Assembly (NCBI GenBank): GCA_910575555.1
Contig: CAJTFX010000002.1
Location: 245,280-309,279 of the forward strand
DNA from: Lachnospiraceae bacterium
Lineage (GTDB): Bacteria > Bacillota > Clostridia > Lachnospirales > Lachnospiraceae
Direction: 5' to 3'
DNA: 64,000 bases
Within the stretch, counting starts at the first letter, position 1, and the number at the start of each line of letters is the position of its first letter. Made by a program: the position numbers and the translations under genes. The notes under the pieces were generated by a model. The model saw only the letters and a program-made list of their open reading frames with translations, was not told the DNA's origin and made no database searches. Below, one piece after another: positions 9,077 through 16,959 of the stretch.

Positions 9077-10354
9077 ATGGCAGAAAGAAGAGAAATTAAA
9101 TGGGATAAACTGGACAATACGGCGCATTTGTTTCCGGTGATTGCAGGAGAAGGCATGAGCAATGTCTACCGTATTTCCGTTGTCCTGAAAGAAGAGATTC
9201 AAAAGGAGCTTTTACAGCAGGCATTGGAGAGGGTCCTGCCATGGTTTGACGTTTTTCGGGTGCGGATGCGCTATGGGGTTTTCTGGTATTATTTTGAGAC
9301 GAATCAAAAGCCGGCGCCGGAGGTAAAGGAGGAATACCGTTATCCCTGCCAGTTTATCTCTCCCAACCGGAACCGAAATTATCTGTTTCGGGTCAATTTC
9401 TACAAAAACCGAATTAATCTGGAGGTTTTTCATGTGCTGACAGACGGCATGGGGGGAATTACCTTTCTGAAGGAGCTGACTTATCAGTATCTTCGGCTTG
9501 CGCATCCTGCGCTGCAGGAGAAAATGGGAGACGGGCTCTGCAGCGACACTTCCCTGAACCGGGAGGACAGTTATCTGAAAAATTACAAAAAGAGCCATAA
9601 AAAAGGATATAAAACGGAACGGGCCTATCATGTGAAGGGAGAGAAGCTAAGGCCTTCGGAGCTTGGGGTGATGCATGGCCTTATGCCCATCCGGGAGCTG
9701 AAGGAGGCCTGCAGTCAGTACCAGGTGTCCATTAATGAGTATCTGGTGGCGGCTTTTTTGTGGAGCATTTATCAGGAATGCCTTCATGGAATGCCTGGGA
9801 AGCGGCCCATCAGTTCCTGCGTTCCGGTGAATCTGCGGCCCTACTTTGACTCCATCACCATGAAGAATTTTTTCGTGATTGTGTCGGCAGTATTTCGTCC
9901 CAAAAAGGAAGGCTATACCTTTGCAGAGGTGGCGGAGATTGTGGCGGAAAGCCTGCGGAGCCAGATTAACCGGGAGAATCTGGAGAACCTTTTTGCCTAT
10001 AACGTATCAAATGAGAAAAATTTTATTCTGCGGGCAGTTCCGCTGTTTCTTAAAAATATTGCCATGCGGTATGTGTATCACAGCAGCGCCCTGGCCAACA
10101 CCACAACGGTGACAAATATCGGGAACATTCAGGTCCGGGAGGAGTATCAGGACTATATCGAAGGATTCCGGGCTTTTTTGTCCATGTCGGAAGGACAGAG
10201 CATTAAAGGCACCATCTGCTCCTATCAGGATACGCTGGTTTTTACGATTACCAGTAATCTGGCGGATGTGTCTGTGCAGCGGGGATTTTTCCGGAGGCTT
10301 TCGGAGGATGGGATACCGGTGAAAATAGAGACGAATGGAGTTTATAGCCAATGA
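9077..10354 (+). CDS. Condensation-fold acyltransferase (alcohol acetyltransferase-like)
   Basis: A 425-residue protein of the CoA-dependent acyltransferase/condensation-domain superfamily. The catalytic HxxxDG motif is visible as HVLTDGMGG near residue 118, and LANTTTVTNIGN near residue 340 resembles the second-half structural motif. The family joins an acyl group to an alcohol or amine; annotated relatives are called alcohol acetyltransferases. It is the first gene of an operon with a zinc-ribbon membrane protein (4-base overlap) and an HSL-type esterase, so acylation and deacylation of one substrate may be paired. CAGGAG precedes the ATG by 9 bases. The substrate cannot be told from sequence. 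Confidence 0.8.
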   Translation: MAERREIKWDKLDNTAHLFPVIAGEGMSNVYRISVVLKEEIQKELLQQALERVLPWFDVFRVRMRYGVFWYYFETNQKPAPEVKEEYRYPCQFISPNRNRNYLFRVNFYKNRINLEVFHVLTDGMGGITFLKELTYQYLRLAHPALQEKMGDGLCSDTSLNREDSYLKNYKKSHKKGYKTERAYHVKGEKLRPSELGVMHGLMPIRELKEACSQYQVSINEYLVAAFLWSIYQECLHGMPGKRPISSCVPVNLRPYFDSITMKNFFVIVSAVFRPKKEGYTFAEVAEIVAESLRSQINRENLENLFAYNVSNEKNFILRAVPLFLKNIAMRYVYHSSALANTTTVTNIGNIQVREEYQDYIEGFRAFLSMSEGQSIKGTICSYQDTLVFTITSNLADVSVQRGFFRRLSEDGIPVKIETNGVYSQ

Positions 10355-11019
10355 GAGAGTGCAAAAAATGCAGGGTGAATATTTTAGATGACACGGCTGT
10401 CTGCCCGCTGTGCAGCAGTGTTTTGGAAATATCCGGGGAAGAGGAGCAGATCACCGGGTATCCGGATGTAACATCTGTCTCCAGAAAACTGAGTTTTATT
10501 GTAAGGCTGTACAGTTTTCTGGCCATTGTGTCAGAGGCGGCTCTGATTGTGATTAATTATCTGTATTTTCACGGAATCTGGTGGTCTGCGGTTACGGGAA
10601 TCTGTATTTTGTATTTTTACATTACGCTGAAATACTCACTACAGAAGAACCGGGGCTATCAGACGGTGATACTGATTCAGGTCATCGGCGCAGTGCTTCT
10701 GGTTATTGCGGCGGATCATATTGTGGGATACCGGGGCTGGTCTGTGAATTATGTGCTGCCCGGGGCGATTTTACTGCTGAACGGAACCATAGTCACATTG
10801 ATGATTATGAATGCATCTAACTGGCAGAGTTATATTCTGATGCAGATTTTAACGGCGGTGGCTTCTGTGGCATGTATGATTCTGTGGAGGTTCGGGGTGA
10901 TTACCAAACCCGCGTCTGCCCTTACGGCCCTGGCTGTGTCTTTGTGCCTGCTTCTGGGCACGCTGATTTTCGGCGACCGGAAGGCCAAGGCGGAACTGAA
11001 GCGGAGGTTTCATGTGTAG
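10351..11019 (+). CDS. Zinc-ribbon membrane protein (DUF6320-like)
   Basis: A 222-residue protein that begins with a two-CxxC zinc ribbon (ECKKCRVNILDD and VCPLCSSVLE) and continues as about six hydrophobic segments from residue 45 to 210. It overlaps the acyltransferase gene by ATGA and sits 95 bases before the esterase gene. It looks like the DUF6320 group, for which I know no biochemical role. The tight coupling suggests a membrane partner of the acyltransferase. Family naming is from memory of the domain layout rather than from a search. Confidence 0.7.
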   Translation: MRECKKCRVNILDDTAVCPLCSSVLEISGEEEQITGYPDVTSVSRKLSFIVRLYSFLAIVSEAALIVINYLYFHGIWWSAVTGICILYFYITLKYSLQKNRGYQTVILIQVIGAVLLVIAADHIVGYRGWSVNYVLPGAILLLNGTIVTLMIMNASNWQSYILMQILTAVASVACMILWRFGVITKPASALTALAVSLCLLLGTLIFGDRKAKAELKRRFHV

Positions 11020-11114
11020 CAAATTTATCTGCCGAATGATAGGCGGTTTGTATTGTGAGAATGAAAAACAGCCGGCAGATCATTTGGCCCACAGGGATTA
11101 AGAAAGGACAGGCA

Positions 11115-12041
11115 ATGGGAGAAGTCAGCGTGATGGGCAGGGTCATTCGGGATATGATCGCCCATGTGACCAATGATAACCTGATTGGAAGAAAGATTAA
11201 AACCGGAGAACTGCGGAAAAAGCTTGTGGAGCCGAAATGGCGGTGCCCCGACTGCTTCTGTATGGAAGAGATTGAAATGCCCCGGTTTCGGATGGAATAT
11301 CTCAGCAGCCGTGAAGCTCCCAGAAGTGACTATGTGATTCTGCAGCTTCACGGCGGCGGCTATATCGGAGCCATGCGCAACGCTTACCGTTCCTTTGCAG
11401 GCCTGTATTGCGAAGTCAGCAGGGGCATGAGCGTGCTGACTGTGGATTACCGGGTGGCGCCGGAGAATCCCTATCCGGCGGCTTTGGAGGATGCAGCAGC
11501 GGCCTTTGACTGGCTGAAGGAGGCCGGATGGCACGGCCGGCAGATTATTGTGGCCGGGGATTCTGCAGGAGGAGGCCTTGCGCTGGCTCTTTGCATGTAT
11601 CTGAAGGATCATAACCGGCGGCTGCCCGGAGGGCTGATTCTCATGTCTCCCTGGGCTGATTTGACGGCAAGCGGCCCTTCTTATGAGGACAATTATGAGA
11701 GAGATCCCCTTTTTGGAAATACCAGGGACAGCCTGATTTACAACCGGGAGTATATCGGATGGCACAATCCCAAGGAACCGTATATTTCTCCGATGTTCGG
11801 GGATTACTGGGGATTTCCGCCCATGCTGATACAGGCAGGCTCCGTGGAAATGCTTTTAAGCGATTCCGTGGGAGTGGCCTATAAAGCAAAAAAACAGGGG
11901 GCGAAGGTGCGTCTGAGCATTTACGAGGGAATGTTCCATGTGTTTCAGATGGGTATGATGATGATGCCGGAATCCAAAGAAGCCTGGCGGGAAATCGGCA
12001 GGTATTTTGAGGTGGTGACTGGTTTGGGTAAGGAGAGATGA
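11115..12041 (+). CDS. Alpha/beta hydrolase, hormone-sensitive-lipase (Aes-like) family
   Basis: A predicted esterase of 308 residues. Signs are the oxyanion-hole motif QLHGGGYIG, the nucleophile motif AGDSAGGGLALAL, an acid residue region SVEMLLSDS and the catalytic His in YEGMFHVFQMG. The family hydrolyses short acyl esters. The start at 11115 has AAAGGA 6 bases upstream; the frame is open to GTG 11055 and ATG 11061, which have poorer sites, so the longer form cannot be excluded. It is the third gene of the acyltransferase operon and may remove the group that the first enzyme adds. Confidence 0.85.
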   Translation: MGEVSVMGRVIRDMIAHVTNDNLIGRKIKTGELRKKLVEPKWRCPDCFCMEEIEMPRFRMEYLSSREAPRSDYVILQLHGGGYIGAMRNAYRSFAGLYCEVSRGMSVLTVDYRVAPENPYPAALEDAAAAFDWLKEAGWHGRQIIVAGDSAGGGLALALCMYLKDHNRRLPGGLILMSPWADLTASGPSYEDNYERDPLFGNTRDSLIYNREYIGWHNPKEPYISPMFGDYWGFPPMLIQAGSVEMLLSDSVGVAYKAKKQGAKVRLSIYEGMFHVFQMGMMMMPESKEAWREIGRYFEVVTGLGKER

Positions 12042-12105
12042 TTCTGAATTGTTCTGCCTTGCCAAAATGTTTTCCAAAACTCATACCTCTTATTTAAATA
12101 CACAG

Positions 12106-12155
12106 AAACTCCAATACTGCATACTGTAATTATGAAATGCAGTTCTGGAGTTTTT
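12106..12155 (+). promoter_or_regulatory. Hairpin holding the ZIP ribosome site; terminator-like
   Basis: Arms at 12106-12122 and 12137-12153 pair over 17 positions with two mismatches and run into TTTTT. The right arm contains the GGAG (12147-12150) that serves the ATG at 12156. The structure can be an intrinsic terminator for the esterase operon, a hairpin hiding the ZIP ribosome site, or both. Confidence 0.6.
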
Positions 12156-13034
12156 ATGATTAATTTGAATACATTTTTACAGGTGCTATTAGGCACCGGT
12201 TTTACGTTTTTTATGACATCCTTAGGGGCGGCGGTGGTCTTTTGCTTCCGGGGAGCCGTCAGCGATACCATGAACCGGGCGTTTCTGGGGTTTGCCTCCG
12301 GCGTGATGATGGCGGCTTCCGTCTGGTCCCTTCTGATCCCATCCATAGAACAGAGCGGGGAACTGGGCCTGGCGCCCTGGTTTCCGCCGGCTCTGGGGTT
12401 TGTATTCGGAGGTTTGTTTTTGTATCTGGTGGATAAGATGCTTCCCTGGCTTCACGGATGCGGCCTGGCAGGAGACAGCTGCGGAATCGACGGTTCTGCC
12501 GGGGATCTTCATTCCTGCGAAAGTGCGGATGTTTTAAAGCAGCCGTCAGGCGCCTGTCTGCCCCAAAGAAAGGCAGGAGCGAAGCTTCTGGTGCTGGCGG
12601 TCACTGCCCACAATATTCCGGAGGGAATGGCAGTGGGCCTGGCCTTTGTCCTGGCTGGCCAGCATCCCGGAGATCCTGCATATCTGGCTTCAGCCATCGG
12701 CCTTGCAGCGGGAATCGGCATTCAGAATTTCCCGGAAGGGGCGGCCATTTCCCTGCCGGTCCGTCAGTCCGGAGCCGGCGTGGGCAAGGCGTTTCTGACC
12801 GGGTGTCTGTCCGGAATTGTGGAGCCTCTGGCCGGAATCGCCGTATTTCTCACGGCCGCCGCTGTGGTTCCTTTGATGCCCTGGCTTCTGGCTTTTGCCG
12901 GCGGGGCCATGATTTATGTGGTGGCGGATGAACTGATACCCCAGGCGCAGCCGGATGAAACCTCCAATGTGGGAACCATCGGGGTGATGGTGGGATTTCT
13001 GGTGATGATGATCCTGGATGTGGCTCTGGGATAA
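12156..13034 (+). CDS. ZIP-family divalent metal transporter
   Basis: A 292-residue membrane protein of the ZIP family, which moves Zn2+ or related divalent cations into the cytoplasm. Eight hydrophobic segments are expected. The two metal-site motifs are visible: HNIPEGMAVGLAF in segment IV and GIQNFPEGAAISLP in segment V. The loop between segments III and IV has Cys and His (GCGLAGDSCGIDG, DLHSCE) that may bind metal. The start is ATG 12156, served by GGAG 5 bases upstream; the upstream in-frame ATG at 12132 lies inside the hairpin and lacks a ribosome site. Confidence 0.9.
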   Translation: MINLNTFLQVLLGTGFTFFMTSLGAAVVFCFRGAVSDTMNRAFLGFASGVMMAASVWSLLIPSIEQSGELGLAPWFPPALGFVFGGLFLYLVDKMLPWLHGCGLAGDSCGIDGSAGDLHSCESADVLKQPSGACLPQRKAGAKLLVLAVTAHNIPEGMAVGLAFVLAGQHPGDPAYLASAIGLAAGIGIQNFPEGAAISLPVRQSGAGVGKAFLTGCLSGIVEPLAGIAVFLTAAAVVPLMPWLLAFAGGAMIYVVADELIPQAQPDETSNVGTIGVMVGFLVMMILDVALG

Positions 13035-13079
13035 TTGCCTGAGTTCGCCGGAGTAATATCTGTGATAATTTAAAATTAC

Positions 13080-13157
13080 AATGAAAGCCCCTGGCTTCCA
13101 TAGTATGGATGGCCATGCGGCCTGTCGCACGACAAGCTAAGCAAGATGGGGTTTACT
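13080..13157 (-). repeat. Repeat family 3, single copy
   Basis: Read on the minus strand, this 78-base block matches the two tandem units at 34924-35068: GTAAAC at one end, a GGCCGCATGGCCATCC core, then CTATGGAAGCC and GGGCTTTCAT. The first bases overlap the stop codon of the phosphofructokinase gene at 13156-13158. It lies between the convergent ZIP and phosphofructokinase genes. Confidence 0.75.
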
Positions 13158-14376
13158 ATAAATGCGGCACAGGAAGATAGCGGGGAATTCCCTGGTCAAA
13201 GGCCAGCTTGGGCTGCCCCTGAATCAGCGGCCGCAGGTAGGAAAGAATTTCCGGGGTCACGTCGTTTCCGGCAGCGTTGATGTATGCTTTAGGAACGGAT
13301 TTTACCTGGTTGGCGATGTCACATACCGGCGAGGAGCCATAGGAAACCTGGTAAGGCTCGCTGCCTGTGCGCTGAATAATTACCATTTGGCCGGTTATGC
13401 CCTGCGCAGCCAGAGAAACGCCCTGCTGTCCCTGGCAGAAGGATTCTTCCAGATCTGTGAGGGAAGCTATATGGGCGCCGCACCGCTGAAGGATGTTCAG
13501 CTCAATGGAGCGCACTTTTACATTCAGACGCTCCTGCACCAGATATTCCAGTGTTTTGCCTGCGCCGCTTAACTGGCTGTGTCCGAAATTGTCTGCAGAG
13601 CCGGTGGAAGCGCTGATGTAATTGCCTTCTTTGTCGCGGATTCCTTCAGAGACGGCCACGATTACATTGCTGCGTGTTTCCAGAAGGCTTCCTATGTCTT
13701 TCAGAAAGGCTTCTTTGTCAAAGGCTGCCTCCGGCAGGTAAATCAGATGAGGCGCCGTGCAGTATTCATTGCGGGCCAGTGCGGAGGCTGCAGTGAGCCA
13801 TCCGGCGTCTCTTCCCATGATTTCCACAATCGTTACGCTTTTGGGAGCATAAATGGCGGTATCGTGATAAATTTCCAGAAGGGAAGAGGCCACATATTTT
13901 GCGGCAGAACCAAATCCCGGGGTGTGATCGGTGACGCACAGATCATTGTCAATGGTTTTGGGAATGCCGATGATGCAAACCTGGCTCTGAACCCTGGCTG
14001 CGTATGCGGACAGTTTATCCACGGTGTCCATGGAATCATTTCCGCCGATATAGAAAAAGGCAGTGATTTCCATTTTTTCAAAAAAACGGAAGATGGTTTC
14101 ATAAACAGCAGGGTCATCTTCTGGATTGGGCAGTTTATAGCGGCAGGAGCCCAGATACATGGCAGGAGTTACTTTTAAAAGCTCCAGGTTGTCTGCTTCC
14201 TGAAAGGTTTCGGTCAAATCCAGAAAACGCTCCTCTAAGATTCCGGTGATTCCGTTGAGGGAGCCGTAGATATGATCGTATTCCGGACGGTCAAGGACGC
14301 CCTGGATGACCCCGGCAAGACTGGCGTTAATGGCGGCGGTGGGGCCGCCGGACTGAGCTGCAATACAATTGTTCAT
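13156..14376 (-). CDS. pfp: 6-phosphofructokinase, predicted pyrophosphate-dependent
   Basis: Phosphorylates fructose 6-phosphate in glycolysis, or runs the reverse reaction. The 406-residue protein starts MNNCIAAQSGGPTAAINASL. Two diagnostic places, YIGGNDSMDT and GIPKTIDNDL, carry Asp and Lys where ATP enzymes usually have Gly, which points to PPi as phosphate donor. EIMGRDAGWL is the conserved fructose-6-phosphate region. The start at 14376 has AAGGAG 7 bases upstream; the frame stays open to 14736 but the extension has no ribosome site and overlaps the promoter and start of the divergent RloA gene. The stop codon lies at the edge of a repeat. Confidence 0.88.
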   Translation of the reverse strand: MNNCIAAQSGGPTAAINASLAGVIQGVLDRPEYDHIYGSLNGITGILEERFLDLTETFQEADNLELLKVTPAMYLGSCRYKLPNPEDDPAVYETIFRFFEKMEITAFFYIGGNDSMDTVDKLSAYAARVQSQVCIIGIPKTIDNDLCVTDHTPGFGSAAKYVASSLLEIYHDTAIYAPKSVTIVEIMGRDAGWLTAASALARNEYCTAPHLIYLPEAAFDKEAFLKDIGSLLETRSNVIVAVSEGIRDKEGNYISASTGSADNFGHSQLSGAGKTLEYLVQERLNVKVRSIELNILQRCGAHIASLTDLEESFCQGQQGVSLAAQGITGQMVIIQRTGSEPYQVSYGSSPVCDIANQVKSVPKAYINAAGNDVTPEILSYLRPLIQGQPKLAFDQGIPRYLPVPHL

Positions 14377-14518
14377 TTGAGTTCTCCTTTTCTGGTTAAA
14401 AATAGTACATGTTGATTTTATAACAGATGGGGGGAAATGGCAAATATGGATTTTTCTTTGAAAAACAGGAAGCGGGGGTCTGTCTAAGTGGCATTTTGTA
14501 TTCTTATCTGGTTTGTAA

Positions 14519-14602
14519 AGTGTAAAAATCACAATATAAATACTATATTTGTAAAAATAGAAGAATAATACAATTGACATAGTGAAAAAATCACAATATA
14601 AT
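14519..14602 (+). promoter_or_regulatory. Promoter and duplicated dyad upstream of the RloAB pair
   Basis: TTGACA (14574-14579) and TATAAT (14597-14602) are 17 bases apart, a full consensus promoter. The spacer holds the dyad GTGA-AAAAA-TCAC (14582-14594). A second copy, GTGTAAAAATCACAATATAA, begins near 14519, about 63 bases upstream. Two copies of one dyad suggest an operator, but no regulator gene is adjacent. Confidence 0.75.
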
Positions 14603-14633
14603 AAAATGGGAGTTGCGAAAGGCAGGTACGGGT

Positions 14634-16010
14634 ATGTTAATTGGTTTTTCTGTAAGTAATTACAAATCTTTTTATGAGCCGCAGCATATTTCATTGTTGG
14701 CAGGTAAAGTAACCAGACATAAAGAACATGTGTCATTGGCAGGGAATCGGAAGATCTTAAAGAGCGCTTTGATTTTTGGCGCGAACGCCAGCGGAAAGAG
14801 TAATTTGATAGAAGCTGTGGGTTTTTCGAGAGAAATTATTTTATATGGACTTGACAAAGTGAATCTGGAAAAAAAGTATTTTCGGATTGAAAAGGAAATG
14901 TATGGAAGGCCGGGAGTATTCGAATACAGAATAGATGTAAATGGAATAGAATATTCTTATGGCCTGGTTATTTCCTATATGAAAAGAGAAGTATTATCGG
15001 AATGGCTTGTCAGGGTGGAAGCCAGCGGAAAAGAAATTTGTATTTTTAACCGTGAGGTGGATGAAAAAGGAAACAGCCTCACCAGCACGGAGGCGTTTCA
15101 TGCGAAAACTGAAGAAAGCATGAGGATGAAGGTCTATCTTGAAGATTTTGATCAGAATATTTCGGATGCTTTTCGGAGGAAAACAATTTTAAGTGATCTT
15201 GCGGACAGGGGAAAAGAGCCGGCAGGAATATTTGCAGAAATTACAGAAGTGCAGAAATGGTTTAAGCGCATGATTGTTTTATTTCCTAATTCAAAGTATA
15301 AAAAAATTAATGAGATTGCTTCCAATGAAAATACAAGAGAGCTTTTTTCAGATTTGATTTCTTTTTTTGACACAGGGATAGAATCAATAGAAGGTCAGCA
15401 GCAGGAGATGGATTTTGAGAAAATTCTGGAAAATATGCCGGAAGAAAAAAGAGAGGAAATCAGAATTGAACTGTCAAATAAAGTGAATGAGCGGCCTTAC
15501 ATGATTAAAATCAATCGAAATGTGTATTTTCTGCGTAGAAATGAGGAAGGAAATATAATTTATAATAAAATGCTTATAAATCATGGTAATCTGGAAGAAC
15601 TGTTTGAGTATGAGGATGAATCGGACGGAACGAAAAGGCTGTTTGATTTGATTCCTCTTTTTTATGAAAGATGGGAAGACAGTGTGTTTTTGATCGATGA
15701 GATAGACAGAAGTCTCCATACGAAAGTCACACAGCAGTTTTTGAAATTGTTTTATGCCCTGAAAGGGGAGAAAAGGTGTCAGATGATTGCAACCACCCAT
15801 GATTCTAATTTGCTGGATCTGGATTTGGTACGGCAGGATGAAATCTGGTTTGTGGAACGGCAGGATAACCACAGTTCGAAGGTTTATTCGCTGAATAAAT
15901 TCCGGGCAAGATTTGATAAGAAAATTGATAAGGAATATTTGCTGGGAAGGTATGGCGCAATTCCTGTGTTTAAAGAGGAACTGGATTTGGAGGGAATGTA
16001 TGAGGAATAA
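14634..16010 (+). CDS. AAA ATPase of the RloA/AbiLi type
   Basis: A 458-residue ABC-like AAA ATPase. The N-terminal strand SVSNYKSFYEPQ leads to the Walker A motif FGANASGKSNLIEA near residue 58. Late motifs are a signature-like ESDGTKRLFDLIPL, Walker B VFLIDEIDRSLH and the switch His in IATTHDSNLLD. ATPases of this type pair with TOPRIM-like RloB proteins in phage-defence loci such as AbiL. The frame is open to a TTG at 14613, but MLIGFSVSNY is the usual family start. It overlaps rloB by 11 bases. The region is visibly AT-richer than the flanking genes, a sign of transfer. Confidence 0.85.
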   Translation: MLIGFSVSNYKSFYEPQHISLLAGKVTRHKEHVSLAGNRKILKSALIFGANASGKSNLIEAVGFSREIILYGLDKVNLEKKYFRIEKEMYGRPGVFEYRIDVNGIEYSYGLVISYMKREVLSEWLVRVEASGKEICIFNREVDEKGNSLTSTEAFHAKTEESMRMKVYLEDFDQNISDAFRRKTILSDLADRGKEPAGIFAEITEVQKWFKRMIVLFPNSKYKKINEIASNENTRELFSDLISFFDTGIESIEGQQQEMDFEKILENMPEEKREEIRIELSNKVNERPYMIKINRNVYFLRRNEEGNIIYNKMLINHGNLEELFEYEDESDGTKRLFDLIPLFYERWEDSVFLIDEIDRSLHTKVTQQFLKLFYALKGEKRCQMIATTHDSNLLDLDLVRQDEIWFVERQDNHSSKVYSLNKFRARFDKKIDKEYLLGRYGAIPVFKEELDLEGMYEE

Positions 16011-16869
16011 ATACCGCCTGTCATCTTCGGTATTTGAACGGGAGTCAGAGGAAGAGAAGCAGGAACTGGAGAAAATCTTTTTTATTTCTGTTGAAGGGAA
16101 TAGAACAGAGATGGAATATTTACGGGGCGTTTCTGATAATCGTGCACATCTGGGCATGAGTGGGAGAATTGATGTAAAGGTTCTGGGAAGAAGCAGGAAA
16201 GATACAAACAGCGCGCCTTTGCAGGTAGTCGAATTATTGGAAGAATATCTTAGTCTGCGTGCATTGGGAAGGGAAAATTTGATAGAAGATATTCCGGAAC
16301 AATTTATAGAAAAATACGGCGACGAATTTGTTGAAAAATACCTGGATGATCCGCAAAAGATACCAAGAAGGAAGAGAAATGCTTTTGAAACGGATTTAAT
16401 GAAAATAGGCTATAACATTAACTATCGAAAATATTTGCATGAATATAGACATGAATTAGATGAATTTTGCATACTGATTGACAGAGATAAAGAAGCGCAT
16501 TCAGAAGCTGATATGTTAGAGCTTATGGAATATTGCAAGGAAAAGCAATACAAATGTTACGTTGCCAATTCATGTTTTGAGTTTTGGCTTTTACTGCATT
16601 TATCAGACGTGGAAAAGGAGTATGCGGACGAAATAGAAAAAATCCGGGAAAATAAAAAAATCTCGGTTCATCATACTTTTGTCAGCGGGGAAGTTTCAAA
16701 GAAAGCTCATCATGGGAAAAAGGGAATTCACTTTAAAGAGAACTATCTGCCCAATGTAGATATGGCTATACAAAGAGCAAAATGTTTTGCAAACAGTGAG
16801 GAAGAATTAGTCAGGGATATTGGATGTAATTTATGGCAGTTGTTTGAAAAAATGAAAAGCGGCTGTTGA
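16000..16869 (+). CDS. RloB-like protein (TOPRIM-type partner of RloA)
   Basis: A 289-residue protein of the RloB family. TOPRIM-like landmarks are visible: the Glu motif FISVEGNRTEMEYL near residue 30, the DxD motif CILIDRDKEAHS in the middle, and the family block VANSCFEFWLLLHL. These fit a metal-dependent nuclease fold. The start at 16000 lies 5 bases after GGAGGG and overlaps the end of the ATPase gene by 11 bases, so the two are co-translated. Together they resemble the AbiLi/AbiLii layout. The function is inferred from family and context only. Confidence 0.82.
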   Translation: MRNKYRLSSSVFERESEEEKQELEKIFFISVEGNRTEMEYLRGVSDNRAHLGMSGRIDVKVLGRSRKDTNSAPLQVVELLEEYLSLRALGRENLIEDIPEQFIEKYGDEFVEKYLDDPQKIPRRKRNAFETDLMKIGYNINYRKYLHEYRHELDEFCILIDRDKEAHSEADMLELMEYCKEKQYKCYVANSCFEFWLLLHLSDVEKEYADEIEKIRENKKISVHHTFVSGEVSKKAHHGKKGIHFKENYLPNVDMAIQRAKCFANSEEELVRDIGCNLWQLFEKMKSGC

Positions 16870-16889
16870 AACAGGCGGCATCAGTTGAA

Positions 16890-16906
16890 GGAACATTGAC
16901 TGTTCC
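16890..16906. promoter_or_regulatory. Perfect dyad before the RpiR gene
   Basis: GGAACA-TTGAC-TGTTCC is a perfect 6-bp dyad 53 bases before the RpiR start codon. It could be an operator for the regulator itself or part of the end of the rloB transcript. No T tract follows. Confidence 0.3.
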
Positions 16907-16959
16907 TGAGTTCTTATATCATAAAGCTGTGAAACTTATTTTCGTAAAGGAGAAAAGCC

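Noticed and set aside
14377..14736. N-terminal extension of the phosphofructokinase frame
   Set aside because: The extension has no ribosome site, overlaps the RloA gene and promoter, and the family start MNNCIAAQSGG at 14376 has AAGGAG.
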